Of a DNA stretch of 40,285 nt, positions 25,446-32,985 are shown in pieces. The notes below the pieces were generated by a model. It was not told the DNA's origin, made no database searches, and saw only the letters and a program-made list of their open reading frames with translations. A program made the position numbers and the translations under genes. This stretch comes from DTSX01 sp964633465. GTDB lineage: Bacteria; Pseudomonadota; Gammaproteobacteria; Steroidobacterales; UBA11654. The stretch covers positions 1 to 40,285 of the forward strand of contig CAZWGB010000006.1 in assembly GCA_964633465.1 (NCBI GenBank), written 5' to 3'. Within the stretch, counting starts at the first letter, position 1. Each line of letters starts with the position of its first letter.

Positions 25446-26394
25446 TTCTAAAACATTGGTAGTAAAGGATGAAAACATTTCGTCCTATGGGTTTGGCGAT
25501 GATCACCCGTTCGGTCCAGACAGACACGGTGCTTTCCACCGGTATTTGGCTGATTCTGGTATTTCCAGTCTGGTCCATTTGGCTGCTTCAGGCTACATAG
25601 CTGTTAGGGCGGATATAGAGAGGTTTCATACCAATGAATATATTGATCGAGTAATTGCACATTGTCAGTTGGGCAAAGGATTTTTGGATAATGGAGACAC
25701 ACCTGCGATTCAAGGACTTTATGAATCTTCCTTAGCTGTGGTTGGAGCTTCTTTATTTGTTACAGAGGAAATAATTTCTGGACGATTTAAAAGGGCATTC
25801 GTTCCCATTGCCGGATTACACCATGCCAAAAGAGACTCAGCAGGTGGATTCTGTATTTTTAATGATATTGGTGTGGTCATCGAAACATTAAGGAAGATCC
25901 ATGGGGTCAATAGAATTGCATATATTGATATCGATGCTCACCATGGAGATGGTGTTTATTATTCATACGAAGAAGATCCAAATCTGATTTTTGTGGACGT
26001 ACATGAAGACGGACGTTTTTTGTTTCCTGGAACCGGTTTTCCTGAAGAGATTGGAATTGGACCTGCTAAAGGAACGAAAAAAAATATTTCACTAAAACCC
26101 GGAGATGGTGATGTTGTATTTCAGGACAACTGGTCTCACATTCAGGCTTTCCTTGATGATTCTGAACCGGAATTTTTTATCCTTCAGTGTGGTGCTGATA
26201 GTTTATTGGGTGATCCCATAACCAATCTTGCTCTGTCTGAGAGGTCACATTACCTTGCTGCCCAATCACTTACATTATTGGCTGAAAAACATGCAAAAGG
26301 ACGAATAATTGCCTTAGGTGGAGGAGGCTATAACAGAGACAATATTGGCAGAGCATGGACGCAGGTGGTAAAAGCATTTGTAGATCATCCATAA
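25423..26394 (+). CDS. Histone deacetylase-family (AcuC/APAH-like) metalloamidase
   Basis: A 323-aa arginase/deacetylase-fold enzyme. Active-site residues are all visible: His133-His134 (GLHHAKRDSAGGFCIFND), zinc ligands Asp171 and His173 with His174 beside (IDIDAHHGDGVYY), Asp259 (CGADSLLGD) and Tyr303 (GGGGYN). Bacterial members remove acetyl from lysine, acetyl-CoA synthetase or acetylpolyamines. The gene begins inside the end of purL (23-base overlap) and precedes glyA, an unusual neighbourhood that suggests translational coupling and possibly acetyl control of one-carbon or purine enzymes. Substrate is not known. The N-terminus GIGLVDSKTLVVKDE is the shape expected for the first strand, which supports this start. 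Confidence 0.88.
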   Translation: MRGIGLVDSKTLVVKDENISSYGFGDDHPFGPDRHGAFHRYLADSGISSLVHLAASGYIAVRADIERFHTNEYIDRVIAHCQLGKGFLDNGDTPAIQGLYESSLAVVGASLFVTEEIISGRFKRAFVPIAGLHHAKRDSAGGFCIFNDIGVVIETLRKIHGVNRIAYIDIDAHHGDGVYYSYEEDPNLIFVDVHEDGRFLFPGTGFPEEIGIGPAKGTKKNISLKPGDGDVVFQDNWSHIQAFLDDSEPEFFILQCGADSLLGDPITNLALSERSHYLAAQSLTLLAEKHAKGRIIALGGGGYNRDNIGRAWTQVVKAFVDHP

Positions 26395-26461
26395 AAAAAT
26401 CGATCTATTTTCTCTAAGTAAGTAAAATCACAGTACCAATAATAATATTCTGGTTAAGGGA

Positions 26462-27718
26462 ATGACTATAGATCAAAAAATTTCGGATTTAGATCCTGAA
26501 CTTAGTGCTGCAGTAGCAGCTGAGCTACAAAGACAAGAAGAGCACATTGAGTTAATAGCATCGGAGAATTATGCAAGTGTAGGCGTTATGACACTTCAAG
26601 GATCTGTATTGACCAACAAATACGCTGAAGGATATCCATCACGTCGATACTACGGCGGTTGTGAAAATGTTGATGTCGCTGAAAATCTAGCAATAGACAG
26701 AGCCAAACAACTCTTTTCTGCTGATTTTGTTAATGTTCAAGCCCATTCAGGCTCTCAAGCAAACATGGCTGTTTATATGTCTTTACTTGAGCCGGGAGAC
26801 ACCATTCTTGGAATGAGCCTTGCTGAGGGAGGCCACTTGACACATGGGCACCCGGTTAATTTTTCCGGTAGATTGTATAACTTTTTCGGCTATGGATTGG
26901 ATAACAAAACCGGCATGATTGACTATCAACGTCTTGAAGCCTTAACTAAAGAGCAAAAGCCAAAAATGATTGTTGGGGGTTTTTCTGCATACTCTCGCAT
27001 TGCAGATTGGGATAAATTTAGACAGATAGCAGATTCTGTCGGTGCATATCTGATGGTTGATATGGCACACATTGCAGGTCTTGTTGCCGCTGGTTGTTAT
27101 CCAAATCCGGTTCCGATTGCAGATATTACAACGTCTACTACACATAAAACATTAAGAGGACCAAGAGGAGGTCTGATCTTAGGCAGAGCCAATGCAGATA
27201 TTGAAAAAGCGATTAATAAACAAGTCTTTCCTGGAACACAAGGCGGCCCATTGATGCACGTAATTGCGGCAAAAGCTTTTGCGTTTCTAGAAGCTATGCA
27301 CCCAGATTTTGTTCGCTATCAAAAACAGGTTATTGCCAATGCCAAACTCATGGCAAATCTCTTTATTGAATCGGGTTTCAAAGTAGTTTCTGAAGGCACA
27401 GATAGTCATCTGTTCTTGTTGGATCTAACCGACAAAAATATAACAGGTGCTGAGGCGGAAACAACTCTCGGGGAGGCTAATATAACTCTGAATAAGAATT
27501 CAGTACCCAATGATAGAAGACCACCAATGGTTACAAGCGGTCTTAGAATTGGTACCCCAGCAATAACCACTCGCGGTTTTAAAGAAAGCGAAGTGATTAA
27601 ACTAGTGGAACTGATAATCTCAATCCTTGGAGACATTGAAAACCAGGAGCAAATTCTCTTGGTTAAGAATCAAGTTCAGAAACTGTGTAAGCAATTTCCT
27701 GTTTACAATCTACTTTAG
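26462..27718 (+). CDS. glyA: Serine hydroxymethyltransferase
   Basis: A 418-aa PLP enzyme converting serine and tetrahydrofolate to glycine and methylene-THF; size equals E. coli GlyA. The PLP lysine is Lys229 in TTTHKTLRGPRGG, the same number as in E. coli. Other family motifs: ELIASENYAS, LTNKYAEGYPSRRYYGGCE, AHSGSQANMAVY, MVDMAHIAGLVA and TSGLRIGTPAITTRG. It supplies one-carbon units and glycine to the purine pathway, in keeping with purL just upstream. The 67-base leader before the ATG has no fold that I can recognise as a glycine riboswitch. nrdR starts 4 bases after the stop. Confidence 0.98.
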   Translation: MTIDQKISDLDPELSAAVAAELQRQEEHIELIASENYASVGVMTLQGSVLTNKYAEGYPSRRYYGGCENVDVAENLAIDRAKQLFSADFVNVQAHSGSQANMAVYMSLLEPGDTILGMSLAEGGHLTHGHPVNFSGRLYNFFGYGLDNKTGMIDYQRLEALTKEQKPKMIVGGFSAYSRIADWDKFRQIADSVGAYLMVDMAHIAGLVAAGCYPNPVPIADITTSTTHKTLRGPRGGLILGRANADIEKAINKQVFPGTQGGPLMHVIAAKAFAFLEAMHPDFVRYQKQVIANAKLMANLFIESGFKVVSEGTDSHLFLLDLTDKNITGAEAETTLGEANITLNKNSVPNDRRPPMVTSGLRIGTPAITTRGFKESEVIKLVELIISILGDIENQEQILLVKNQVQKLCKQFPVYNLL

Positions 27719-27722
27719 AATT

Positions 27723-28232
27723 ATGCACTGCCCTTATTGCGGTAACCAAGAAACCAAGGTGGTAGATTCCAGATTAGCTGGTGATGGATACCAAATTAGA
27801 CGCAGAAGAGAGTGTGTAGGATGTTCTGAAAGGTTTACTACTTTTGAATCTGCAGAATTTGTTTTACCTAAACTTATAAAAAGAGATCAATCGCGTGAGC
27901 CTTTCAATGAGACAAAATTGAGGAGCGGAATACTTAAAGCAACGGAAAAGAGACCTATAAGCAGTGAAGTCATTGAAGAACTGATTTCAAGAGTAGTGCG
28001 AAAAGTTCAAAAAATGGGAGAAAGAGAAATCCAGTCAAGACTCCTTGGTGAATTAGTAATTGAGGAATTGAGAGAAATTGATGAAATTGCTTTTGTTAGA
28101 TATGCCTCTGTTTACCGAAGATTCCAAGATATAGAGGAATTCAAAAAAGAAATAGAATCGCTTCGTGAAATCTCAAATAATGAGGTGCAAGGCGCTCAGT
28201 TTTCTATTTTTCCGGAAGAAGAGGAGCAGTAA
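27723..28232 (+). CDS. nrdR: Transcriptional repressor NrdR
   Basis: A 169-aa regulator of ribonucleotide reductase genes that senses ATP/dATP. The ATG at 27723 gives MHCPYC, the universal NrdR start; a longer frame back into glyA should be ignored. The zinc ribbon uses Cys3, Cys6, Cys31 and Cys34 with the basic RRRREC segment, followed by an ATP-cone domain (about 49-139, VLPKLIKRDQSREPFNETKL onward) ending YRRFQDIEEF. An acidic tail follows (EEEEQ). Placement between glyA and ribD is the common proteobacterial order. No NrdR box pairs are seen near it. Confidence 0.97.
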   Translation: MHCPYCGNQETKVVDSRLAGDGYQIRRRRECVGCSERFTTFESAEFVLPKLIKRDQSREPFNETKLRSGILKATEKRPISSEVIEELISRVVRKVQKMGEREIQSRLLGELVIEELREIDEIAFVRYASVYRRFQDIEEFKKEIESLREISNNEVQGAQFSIFPEEEEQ

Positions 28233-28261
28233 TTAAACAAATAGAAAAACACGAAAAATAC

Positions 28262-29314
28262 ATGCAGATTGCGTTGGATTTAGCGAAGAAAGGCATGCAT
28301 AGTTCAATGCCAAATCCCAGAGTTGGCTGCGTTGTTGTACATGAAAATCAAATTGTCGGTCGAGGATGGCACAGGGCTACTGGCGAAGCTCACGCTGAAT
28401 CGATTGCCCTATCAGAAGCGGGAAATAAAGCACAGGGTTCAACCGTCTACAGTACACTCGAGCCTTGTACCCACTATGGAAAAACTCCTCCTTGTGTGGA
28501 AGCATTGATCGCTGCTCGTGTTGGGAAAGTTGTTTATGCCGTGGAGGATCCCAATCCTATAGTATCGGGTCAAAGCAGGAAAATACTTGAATCAGCAGAA
28601 ATTGAAGTCATTGCAGGGATTTTAAGTCAAGAAAGCAAAGATTTAAATATCGGTTTTCACAAGCGTATGGAGACTGGGCTGCCTTATATTCGTACCAAAA
28701 TTGCTGCCAGTATTGATGGGAAAACAGCTCTAATGAATGGGGATAGTCAATGGATTAGTTCAATAAAATCCAGAGATGATGTGCAACTTTGGAGGGCTAG
28801 AAGTTGTGCAATAGTAACCTCAATTGACACTGTCATTGCAGATGATCCTTCCTTAAATGTAAGAATTAATGATTTTTTAGATAACAACCAACCTGCGCGA
28901 GTTATTCTGGATTCACAATTAAGAATTAAAAGCCATTACAAAATTCTAAAATCACCAGGAGATGTGATTGTATACAGTCTGAAGCAGGTTCATAATGACC
29001 CAATTTTTGAGGGAATTATTGAAAATATGGAAGAGCATGATGGGCATGTTTCGCTAGAAGCTGTATTTCTTGATTTGGCAAAAAAGGAGATCAATGAGGT
29101 AATGTTTGAATGCGGAGGGATATTAAATGGGGTACTGCTGAAACAAAATTTCATAGATGAAATTATTATTTATTTAGCCCCTTGTATACTGGGTGATCAA
29201 GCAAACAATATGTTCAGCTTGCCGGTGATATCTGTTATGTCAGATAGGTATGATTTTAATTTAGCTCAAGTCGATAAAACTGGTGACAATATCAGAATTA
29301 TTTTGAAGAAATAA
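28262..29314 (+). CDS. ribD: Bifunctional riboflavin deaminase/reductase
   Basis: A 350-aa two-domain enzyme for steps 2 and 3 of riboflavin synthesis. The N-terminal deaminase has zinc ligands His44, Cys69 and Cys78 with Glu46 (GEAHAESIAL, LEPCTHYGKTPPC). The C-terminal reductase begins at TKIAASIDGKTALMNGDSQWIS. The ATG start at 28262 has no Shine-Dalgarno and drops the usual N-terminal helix (E-x-YM-x-x-AL in homologues). Upstream in frame the codons read KHEKY, matching that helix, and an ATT at 28232 stands five bases after AGGAG, overlapping the nrdR stop. The true start may therefore be ATT; the ATG is given as the conservative choice. Confidence 0.95.
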   Translation: MQIALDLAKKGMHSSMPNPRVGCVVVHENQIVGRGWHRATGEAHAESIALSEAGNKAQGSTVYSTLEPCTHYGKTPPCVEALIAARVGKVVYAVEDPNPIVSGQSRKILESAEIEVIAGILSQESKDLNIGFHKRMETGLPYIRTKIAASIDGKTALMNGDSQWISSIKSRDDVQLWRARSCAIVTSIDTVIADDPSLNVRINDFLDNNQPARVILDSQLRIKSHYKILKSPGDVIVYSLKQVHNDPIFEGIIENMEEHDGHVSLEAVFLDLAKKEINEVMFECGGILNGVLLKQNFIDEIIIYLAPCILGDQANNMFSLPVISVMSDRYDFNLAQVDKTGDNIRIILKK

Positions 29315-29358
29315 AATTTAATTTGACAATGTACATCAATGGCTAAGTAAGAATTGAG

Positions 29359-29997
29359 ATGGAAAAGAACGATAAAAATTTAAACCAATTTACTCAAATC
29401 AAGGACATCATTGAGGATGTACGAATGGGGGAAATGGTTATCATTGTGGATGATGAAGAACGAGAGAATGAAGGCGATCTTATGATAGCTGCTGAAAAGA
29501 TACAGCCTGAAGACATCAATTTTATGTTGCAGTACGCACGTGGATTAATGTGTCTCACCTTAACGCAAGACAGATGTAAATTATTGGACATACCTCTCAT
29601 GGTTGACAAGACAGATGGTGATCATGAAACCAATTTTACCGTCTCCATCGAAGCTGCCCAAGGTGTTGGTACAGGGAGTTCCGTCAACGATCGGGCCAGA
29701 ACAATCAGAACCGCAGTTGCTGTCGATGCACAACCCAAAGATTTAAAGCAACCAGGCCATGTTCTCCCCTTAATGGCTCAGGAAGGGGGTGTTTTGACGA
29801 GACCGGGTCATACCGAAGCTGGGTGTGATATCACCCGACTGGCTGGCCTCAGATCTGCAGCTGTTATTGTAGAGATTCTGAATAAGAATGGAGCAATGGC
29901 TAGTAGAAGTGAACTCTTTAAATTTGCGGCTGAACATCAACTCAAAATTGCAACCATTGCTGATTTAATTAGTTATCGGTTGGAAAATGAGGATTAA
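29359..29997 (+). CDS. ribB: 3,4-dihydroxy-2-butanone 4-phosphate synthase
   Basis: A 212-aa enzyme that makes the four-carbon riboflavin precursor from ribulose 5-phosphate. The acidic metal loop VDDEERENEGD lies at 30-40. TVSIEAAQGV, TGSSVNDRARTI, RPGH-type PGHVLPLMAQEGGVLTRPGHTEAGCD and the TIADLISYR end are all present. It stops after the DHBP domain, so it lacks the GTP cyclohydrolase II domain of RibBA fusions often found in this operon. The riboflavin synthase and lumazine synthase genes that often flank it are also absent. A TTGACA hexamer at 29323-29328 may mark an internal promoter, but its -10 is poor. Confidence 0.96.
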   Translation: MEKNDKNLNQFTQIKDIIEDVRMGEMVIIVDDEERENEGDLMIAAEKIQPEDINFMLQYARGLMCLTLTQDRCKLLDIPLMVDKTDGDHETNFTVSIEAAQGVGTGSSVNDRARTIRTAVAVDAQPKDLKQPGHVLPLMAQEGGVLTRPGHTEAGCDITRLAGLRSAAVIVEILNKNGAMASRSELFKFAAEHQLKIATIADLISYRLENED

Positions 29998-29998
29998 C

Positions 29999-30448
29999 AT
30001 GTCCAAGAGCAATAAAAAACAAGAAGAAGCCAGGTTAACAAAAAAAGGTCGTTCTGGTTCCAGGCAATTATTGTTACAAGCTCTATACCAGTATCAACTC
30101 ACTGGTGATGGTTTTAATGCATTATTTTCACAATCAAAGCAAACAGAGGAATTTTCACGGATCGACCAAATACACTTTAAATATCTTCTTCAAGAAATTC
30201 TAAAAAATCCAGATAAATTGGATAAAATTTCGTCCAAACATTCAGACAGGCCAAATGAACAGCTCGGCCCAGTTGAGCGAGCAATTATTTGGATCGGTTT
30301 AATTGAATTGTTGTCTGATCAAGATATACCTGCAAATGTCGTTATCAACGAAGCAATAGAGTTGGCAAAAACTTATGGTGCTCAAGATAGCTATCAATTT
30401 GTCAACGGGGTTTTGGATGCTTTCCTAAAAGAACATTCGTCAAAGTAA
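29999..30448 (+). CDS. nusB: Transcription antitermination factor NusB
   Basis: A 149-aa all-helical protein that binds boxA RNA with NusE in rRNA antitermination. The ATG at 29999 is chosen because GAGG at 29989-29992 sits six bases upstream; the in-frame ATG at 29987 lies inside ribB. RSGSRQLLLQALYQYQLTG (the arginine-rich first helix), LGPVERAIIWIGLIELL, IPANVVINEAIELAKTYG and FVNGVLDAF are the usual conserved blocks. An extra basic N-terminal tail (SKSNKKQEEARLTKK) is longer than in E. coli. It is one base after ribB and ten before thiL. Confidence 0.96.
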   Translation: MSKSNKKQEEARLTKKGRSGSRQLLLQALYQYQLTGDGFNALFSQSKQTEEFSRIDQIHFKYLLQEILKNPDKLDKISSKHSDRPNEQLGPVERAIIWIGLIELLSDQDIPANVVINEAIELAKTYGAQDSYQFVNGVLDAFLKEHSSK

Positions 30449-30457
30449 AATCTTTTC

Positions 30458-31420
30458 ATGCCATCGTATAAGGAAACAGAGATTATAGAAGCATTGAAAG
30501 AGTCAACATCCGTATCACCTGAGAATGTGATTTTAGGGATTGGGGACGATGGAGCTGTTACTTCTATAGAACCAGGGTATCAATTGGTCACTGCAACTGA
30601 TGTCATAGCTGCTGGTAGTCATTATCCAGAGGGCATTGATCCCCAAGCAATAGGACATAGATCTCTTGCAGTAAACCTTAGTGACATTGCCGCTATGGGA
30701 GCAACTCCAGTTTGGGCAAATTTAATTTTCAGCCTTCCTATTATTACTAAAGAATGGGTAGATAAATTTATTTTAGGATTTTCGTCGCTTGCAAATGAAT
30801 ATAACATTGCTCTGATTGGTGGGGACACAATTTGTGGCCCAGAATTTTTTGCGGTCTCTCTACAAGGAATTGTTGCTGATAACCGATACATTTCAAGAGC
30901 AGGCGCTCAACTGGGAGATTCGATTTATGTTTCCGGTTGCTTAGGTAGTGCTTCATGTGGCAGGGAAATGATAGAGCAAGAGAAGATTACCCCAATCAAT
31001 CAGCCTTTGGTAAAAAAATTTTTATACCCGACTCCCAGAGTGAAACAAGCAAAAGAACTCAATGAATTAGCATCATCCATGATTGATTTATCAGACGGTC
31101 TTTATTGTGATTTGGGGAAAATCTTATCTGAAAGCGTTAAGGGAGCTTGGATCGATGTTTCCAGACTGCCAATTTCAGAAACATTAAACTATTTTTTAGG
31201 AAGAGAAAAATCTATTGAGAAGGCACTTATAGGCGGCGATGATTATGAACTGTGTTTTACTGTTCCAAAAATTAAACAAAACCAATTTGACTTATTTGCC
31301 AAATCCGACAAAGCAATCGAATACACGCACATTGGTGAAATAACCAGTGAGAATGGATTGAAGTTGTTAGACAAGGGAAGTGAATACAGTCTCACTGAAA
31401 ATCCCTATTCCCATTTTTAG
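30458..31420 (+). CDS. thiL: Thiamine-monophosphate kinase
   Basis: A 320-aa kinase making thiamine diphosphate from the monophosphate with ATP. The N-terminal GIGDDGAV loop is at 27-34; VTATDVIAAGSHYP, DIAAMGATPVWA, IALIGGDT and MIDLSDGLYCDLGKI are the ATP/Mg-binding motifs of the PurM-like fold, and GGDDYELCFTV closes the active site. Length equals E. coli ThiL. It follows nusB by nine bases. A short inverted repeat (TCCCTAT 31402-31408 and ATAGGGA 31424-31430) spans the stop codon and could form a stem before the next gene, without a U-run. Confidence 0.96.
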   Translation: MPSYKETEIIEALKESTSVSPENVILGIGDDGAVTSIEPGYQLVTATDVIAAGSHYPEGIDPQAIGHRSLAVNLSDIAAMGATPVWANLIFSLPIITKEWVDKFILGFSSLANEYNIALIGGDTICGPEFFAVSLQGIVADNRYISRAGAQLGDSIYVSGCLGSASCGREMIEQEKITPINQPLVKKFLYPTPRVKQAKELNELASSMIDLSDGLYCDLGKILSESVKGAWIDVSRLPISETLNYFLGREKSIEKALIGGDDYELCFTVPKIKQNQFDLFAKSDKAIEYTHIGEITSENGLKLLDKGSEYSLTENPYSHF

Positions 31421-31450
31421 TGTATAGGGAGTGCACACACAAAATATAAA

Positions 31451-32050
31451 ATGTTGGACTACACAAAAAGAGCTAAAAATTACGATAAAAGGTGGAAGCA
31501 TTATTGCCTTCCTTCATTTTCCAAATCAATTCAAATTATAGATCTATACCAAGATTCAAGGCTCCTGGATGTGGGTTGTGGGACAGGCATTTTTTTAAAA
31601 ATATTAGAAAAAAAATATCCATCCGCACAGCTCAATGGTATTGATTCAAATCAAGCCATGCTTGCAAAAGCTTCTGAAAAACTCTCAAGCAAGGTGGATT
31701 TGGAATTGGGGAGTGCAGAGTCCCTACCATACGATTCCCAGTCATTTGATTGGCTGGTGTTATCTAATTGTTTGGGCCATATCAAGAATCAAGAAGTTGC
31801 TTTGAGTGAAGCGCACAGAGTTTTGAAAGATGATGGGAAAGTAATTATTACTGATTGGACTAAAGATTTTTTGGCCATGCAATTTGTAAATCTCTACACT
31901 CAATTATTTGATTATGCCGAATACAACAGCTTAAAGAGCTCTGAAACAATCACGATGATGGAGAAGCTGCATTTCGAGTGCATAAGTGCAGAGAACTATA
32001 AAATTAATTGGTTCTGGGGGCTCTACACTATTCTTGGCATTAAGAGATAG
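31451..32050 (+). CDS. SAM-dependent class I methyltransferase
   Basis: A 199-aa Rossmann methyltransferase. Motif I, LLDVGCGTGIFLKIL, lies at about residues 37-51; an acidic residue ends strand 2 (NGIDSNQAML); motif II is in FDWLVLSNCLGHI; a post-motif VIITDWTK follows. The pattern is Methyltransf_11/UbiE-like. It occupies the slot where pgpA usually follows thiL. The C-terminal part is short and ends in a hydrophobic WFWGLYTILGIKR. The substrate (small molecule, lipid or quinone) cannot be told. It is 30 bases after thiL and converges on xseB with 28 bases between stops. Confidence 0.85.
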   Translation: MLDYTKRAKNYDKRWKHYCLPSFSKSIQIIDLYQDSRLLDVGCGTGIFLKILEKKYPSAQLNGIDSNQAMLAKASEKLSSKVDLELGSAESLPYDSQSFDWLVLSNCLGHIKNQEVALSEAHRVLKDDGKVIITDWTKDFLAMQFVNLYTQLFDYAEYNSLKSSETITMMEKLHFECISAENYKINWFWGLYTILGIKR

Positions 32051-32078
32051 GCCAACTTTAATAAATATTAATTATAGA

Positions 32079-32309
32079 TTACTTTAAATTCTCATCCGTT
32101 GTTTTCAACTCACCTTCCATGAGAATTTTTATCTTCGTCTCAGTTTCTTCTAGGGTTTTCTGGCACTCTCTTGATAACTTGACTCCCTGTTCAAATTTTT
32201 TGAGTGCTTGGTCCAATTCAAGTTCACCATTTTCTAGTTCTGCAACAAGTTTTTCAAGATCAGACAAGCTCTCTTCAATTGTTTTCTTTTGATTCTTTGT
32301 TTTACTCAT
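32079..32309 (-). CDS. xseB: Exodeoxyribonuclease VII small subunit
   Basis: A 76-aa protein, the small subunit of exonuclease VII, which degrades single-stranded DNA in both directions. The sequence EESLSDLEKLVAELENGELELDQALKKFEQGVKL is the family signature and forms a helical hairpin. The ATG at 32309 has GGAG about eight bases upstream; a GTG three codons earlier is less likely. The usual downstream ispA and dxs genes do not follow: the gene here ends against the methyltransferase. Its promoter region is shared with the rubrerythrin unit (158 bases between starts). Confidence 0.93.
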   Translation of the reverse strand: MSKTKNQKKTIEESLSDLEKLVAELENGELELDQALKKFEQGVKLSRECQKTLEETETKIKILMEGELKTTDENLK

Positions 32310-32418
32310 TAAATGCACTCCAAGGGTTTTTTTGAAGATGAAATATTAGGTTTGCACAGACTTTTCTCAGAATCAATCAAATAAATAGAATTTGAGTATT
32401 GTCGTAACATCACATATG

Positions 32419-32448
32419 TTGTAAAATTAGAATCATTCTAATTATTAT
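32419..32448 (+). promoter_or_regulatory. Promoter of the rubrerythrin unit
   Basis: TTGTAA (32419-32424) and TATTAT (32443-32448) are separated by 18 bases and lie about 20 bases before the strong GGGAGG ribosome binding site of the rubrerythrin gene. A weaker inverted repeat, AACAT-5-ATGTT (32406-32420), overlaps the -35. The spacer is filled by the palindrome described separately. Confidence 0.5.
32427..32441. promoter_or_regulatory. PerR-like 7-1-7 operator
   Basis: TTAGAATCATTCTAA is a perfect palindrome with two 7-base arms around one base. It differs from the Bacillus PerR consensus TTATAATNATTATAA only by one symmetrical pair (G/C), and it has the 7-1-7 layout shared by the Fur superfamily. 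It sits between the -35 and -10 of the rubrerythrin promoter, a repressor position. Rubrerythrin is a classic peroxide-response gene, which supports a PerR/Fur-family protein as binder. Identity of the regulator is inferred. Confidence 0.65.
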
Positions 32449-32467
32449 AAAGTTTTGGGAGGTCAAA

Positions 32468-32887
32468 ATGAGTTTGAAGGGTAGTCAAACAGAACAAAAT
32501 TTAAAGGACGCATTTGCGGGTGAATCACAAGCAAATAGACGTTACTTGTACTTCGCAGCAAAGGCAGATGTCGAAGGATACAATGATGTTGCTGCAGTCT
32601 TTCGATCCACTGGAGAGGGAGAGACGGGTCACGCACACGGACATCTTAATTACCTTGAAGAAACGGGCGATCCTGCAACGGGCCTTCCAATTGGTGGAAC
32701 CTCAGACAACTTGAAGGCTGCTGTTGCTGGCGAAACCTATGAATATACTGATATGTATCCCGGAATGGCTAAGACGGCTAGAGATGAAGGTTTTGAAGAA
32801 ATAGCAGATTGGTTTGAAACGTTAGCCAAAGCCGAGCGTTCGCACGCGAATCGTTTTCAGCAAGCATTGGATAATTTGGATGGCTGA
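32468..32887 (+). CDS. Rubrerythrin, diiron domain only
   Basis: A 139-aa four-helix diiron protein. The ligands are all present in standard spacing: Glu19, Glu52, His55, Glu89, Glu92, Glu123 and His126 (FAGESQANRRY, GEGETGHAHGH, GETYEYTDMY, KAERSHANRF). The C-terminal rubredoxin domain with its Cys4 iron of classical rubrerythrins is missing, so electrons for peroxide reduction must come from another protein; the Fe-S oxidoreductase downstream is an obvious candidate. A GGGAGG ribosome binding site stands eight bases before the ATG. It is cytoplasmic. Transcription is likely controlled by the palindrome in its promoter and largely ends at the terminator at 32943. Confidence 0.95.
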   Translation: MSLKGSQTEQNLKDAFAGESQANRRYLYFAAKADVEGYNDVAAVFRSTGEGETGHAHGHLNYLEETGDPATGLPIGGTSDNLKAAVAGETYEYTDMYPGMAKTARDEGFEEIADWFETLAKAERSHANRFQQALDNLDG

Positions 32888-32925
32888 TTTCAGCAATTTT
32901 TAATCATTGTTACGATTGCTGAAAT
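32887..32925 (+). other. Stem-loop just after the rubrerythrin gene
   Basis: ATTTCAGCAAT (32887-32897) and ATTGCTGAAAT (32915-32925) form an exact 11-base stem with a 17-base loop, beginning at the last base of the stop codon. There is no U-run after it; it probably protects the 3' end of the rubrerythrin message. It is the first of two structures in tandem. Confidence 0.6.
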
Positions 32926-32942
32926 TAAAATAATAAACTCAA

Positions 32943-32970
32943 GGGGTGAAATTTTTTCGCCCCTTTTTTT
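32943..32970 (+). terminator. Rho-independent terminator inside the rubrerythrin unit
   Basis: GGGGTGAA and TTCGCCCC pair in an 8-base stem (one T-G pair) around a short T-rich loop, followed by seven Ts. It is a textbook intrinsic terminator, ending only 15 bases before the GTG of the Fe-S oxidoreductase gene. Most transcripts would end here, leaving the two following genes to read-through or another promoter. Confidence 0.85.
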
Positions 32971-32985
32971 ATCAATGGACAAAGA

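Noticed and set aside
26395..26461. Possible glycine riboswitch ahead of glyA
   Set aside because: Only 67 bases, AT-rich, with no paired helices or conserved glycine aptamer core visible.
28233..29358. FMN riboswitch for the riboflavin genes
   Set aside because: The gaps before ribD (29 bases) and ribB (44 bases) are far too short for an RFN element and lack its conserved segments.
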